Assembly (NCBI RefSeq): GCF_000264995.1
Contig: NW_006767434.1
Location: 1,948,004-2,012,003, forward strand
Length of the DNA: 64,000 nt
Direction of reading: 5' to 3'
From: Punctularia strigosozonata HHB-11173 SS5
Taxonomy: Eukaryota; Basidiomycota; Agaricomycetes; Corticiales; Punctulariaceae
Shown here: one piece after another, positions 62,856 through 64,000 of the stretch
How the letters are laid out: every line of letters starts with the position of its first letter
Position numbering within the stretch: the first letter of the stretch is position 1
The notes under the pieces: model-generated
The model's database searches: none
The model's input: only the letters and a program-made list of their open reading frames with translations
What the model was told of the DNA's origin: nothing
Translations under genes and position numbers: made by a program

Positions 62856-63575
62856 GGTCGCAAGTCGCAGAAACCCGGAGGGTTGGCCGCGCAATCCTGG
62901 TCCATGCTCCAGCCATGACACCAGATCGCGGCCAGACTGCCCCGATAAGGGCGCCCTGCACCGCCACTACACCTGGCCTACTCGCGCCCCCTGATCTCGA
63001 TACTTCCTCTTCCGTCCAGCGGCGTTCCACGGAACAGTGCCATGAGACGTCCCGAGGCGCGCTGAGTTTTCCGTCCGGCCTGTACCGTCGCTGTTTCGAG
63101 CGCAGGCCGTTAAGGTTGAGAACTGCGCAGGTCATGAGCCGCACTCTGCAGAGGTTGTGGCATCATATGATGCACCTTATCGAGATGAGATGGCGCTGTA
63201 AGTACAGACCCCATCCAAATGGCCGCGGCAGCGTCGCGCACGACGGGTCCAACTTGCCGAAGAAGCGCGACTGTCATCTCCATCGAGTCATCGAGAACAT
63301 CCAAACGCGCACGCCTGTTTACAGCACACAACAAGGCGATCCCTACCAGATGGTCTTAGAGAACGTTCTCAGAATGAACCACAGCAATAACAGCGGTTTC
63401 CACATCTTGTTGCATTGCAAGGTCAAGACTACCAGAATTTTGGGCGGTTTCTACTGATACAAATCCAAGTCGACAACCGACGCCCTGGGGGTATTGATGG
63501 GACGATGAGATATGAACAACATGCAAAGAATGGATGAAGTGAATGAACAACCCGTACAAAAAAAAATCATCATGC
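62856..63575. other. Intergenic stretch, no gene seen
   Basis: About 720 bp between the PDC core promoter and the stop of the next minus-strand gene. Frames on both strands are short and without features. Confidence 0.4.
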
Positions 63576-64000
63576 TCAGTTGGTGATCAAAGCCCGGCAC
63601 TGCGTGTTCTGCGTGTCGCACTGGCTAACCGACGTGAGGTCCGCGCTCGCCTTCGAGTTGGCCGCGTTCGCGCACTGGTTGTGCTGCACGTCGCATGACC
63701 GGCCGAGGGCGGCGGCGAGGTTGAGGAAATCGTCGTTGTTCTCGACGACGAAACCACGACCACCAGCGGTCACCGCGGGTGCGGTGATGCCGCCGAGCGC
63801 GCCGGTGAACGTCTGGAGGTTCGCGCCTGAGGTGGCGGCGGCAGCGGAGGTTGACGCGGCGGCAGCGGCGGTGGTCGCGGCAGCGGCAGTTGTAGCGGCG
63901 GCGGAGGCGGTAGTAGCGGCAGACGAAGCAGCAGCAGCCGCGCCGGAGCCGGTGCCCGCAATCACGTTGCCCTGGTCATCGACGCTCGCGACGTCTGCGA
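63576..64000 (-). CDS. Ala/Thr-rich protein with C-terminal Cys module, 3' part only
   Basis: The frame enters from the right edge and ends at 63576. It starts with DVASVDDQGNVIAGTGSG, followed by about 45 residues of only Ala, Ser, Thr and Gly. The C-terminal module reads FTGALGGITAPAVTAGGRGF, FLNLAAALGRSCDVQHNQCA and SVSQCDTQNTQCRALITN, with Cys spaced C-x6-C and C-x6-C. Agaricomycetes have many secreted proteins with an Ala/Ser-rich linker and this Cys-Gln pattern; the function is unknown. The signal peptide and most of the protein lie outside the window. Confidence 0.65.
   Translation of the reverse strand, partial: ADVASVDDQGNVIAGTGSGAAAAASSAATTASAAATTAAAATTAAAAASTSAAAATSGANLQTFTGALGGITAPAVTAGGRGFVVENNDDFLNLAAALGRSCDVQHNQCANAANSKASADLTSVSQCDTQNTQCRALITN

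Overview
The window is nuclear DNA of a filamentous basidiomycete, most likely a white-rot Agaricomycete of the polypore type. Genes are dense on both strands and split by many short (about 50-60 nt) GT-AG introns. Several gene families typical of Agaricomycetes are present (DUF6533- and DUF6534-type membrane proteins, expanded CK1-like kinases, F-box and BTB families). A class II manganese peroxidase with the complete Mn site points to lignin degradation. About 28 genes or gene remnants can be supported. No rRNA, tRNA, CRISPR array or retroelement was recognised.

Layout. 0-8.8 kb: 5' part of ALG6 (off the left edge), an alpha/beta hydrolase, a derlin, a pseudo-nucleoside-diphosphate-kinase with a repeat tail and TAM41 (all minus), then a hotdog thioesterase (plus). 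8.8-14.1 kb: a PLK4-like polo-box protein with no visible kinase domain (plus), a decayed BTB gene (minus) and a multipass membrane protein (plus). 14.8-20.6 kb: PET127 and a universal-stress-protein gene (minus). 20.6-22.6 kb: no clear gene. 22.6-32.5 kb: a tiny SCOC/Slo1-like coiled-coil gene divergent from RPN13, an F-box gene divergent from RAD50, and a SET/MYND gene convergent with RAD50. 33.2-36.9 kb: a GH16 glucanase and a manganese peroxidase, convergent; the GH16 promoter carries a 62-bp tandem duplication. 38.6-46.9 kb: an M3 metallopeptidase, a probably decayed FAD-linked oxidase and a BCH-RhoGAP protein (all plus). 47.2-55 kb: a Ser/Thr-rich surface protein, a CK1-like kinase, CDC123, a 7TM protein and an F-box remnant. 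55.7-64 kb: ERG9 (squalene synthase), a small ORF, TAL1 (transaldolase), PDC (pyruvate decarboxylase) and the 3' part of an Ala-rich secreted protein running off the right edge.

Functionally most of this is housekeeping: ER glycosylation and ERAD (ALG6, derlin), mitochondrial lipid and RNA biology (TAM41, PET127), the proteasome (RPN13), DNA repair (RAD50), translation initiation (CDC123), sterol synthesis (ERG9) and central carbon metabolism (TAL1, PDC). The accessory, lifestyle-related part is the GH16/MnP pair and the FAD oxidase. The most unusual items are proteins that keep a recognisable fold but lack a key catalytic part: the kinase-less PLK4-like protein, the NDPK-like protein with Met in place of the catalytic His, the CK1-like protein with an HRDIQ loop, and the FAD oxidase with Arg in place of the flavin-binding His. 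Exon joins were read by eye from frame continuity and splice motifs; starts and terminal exons are the least certain parts.
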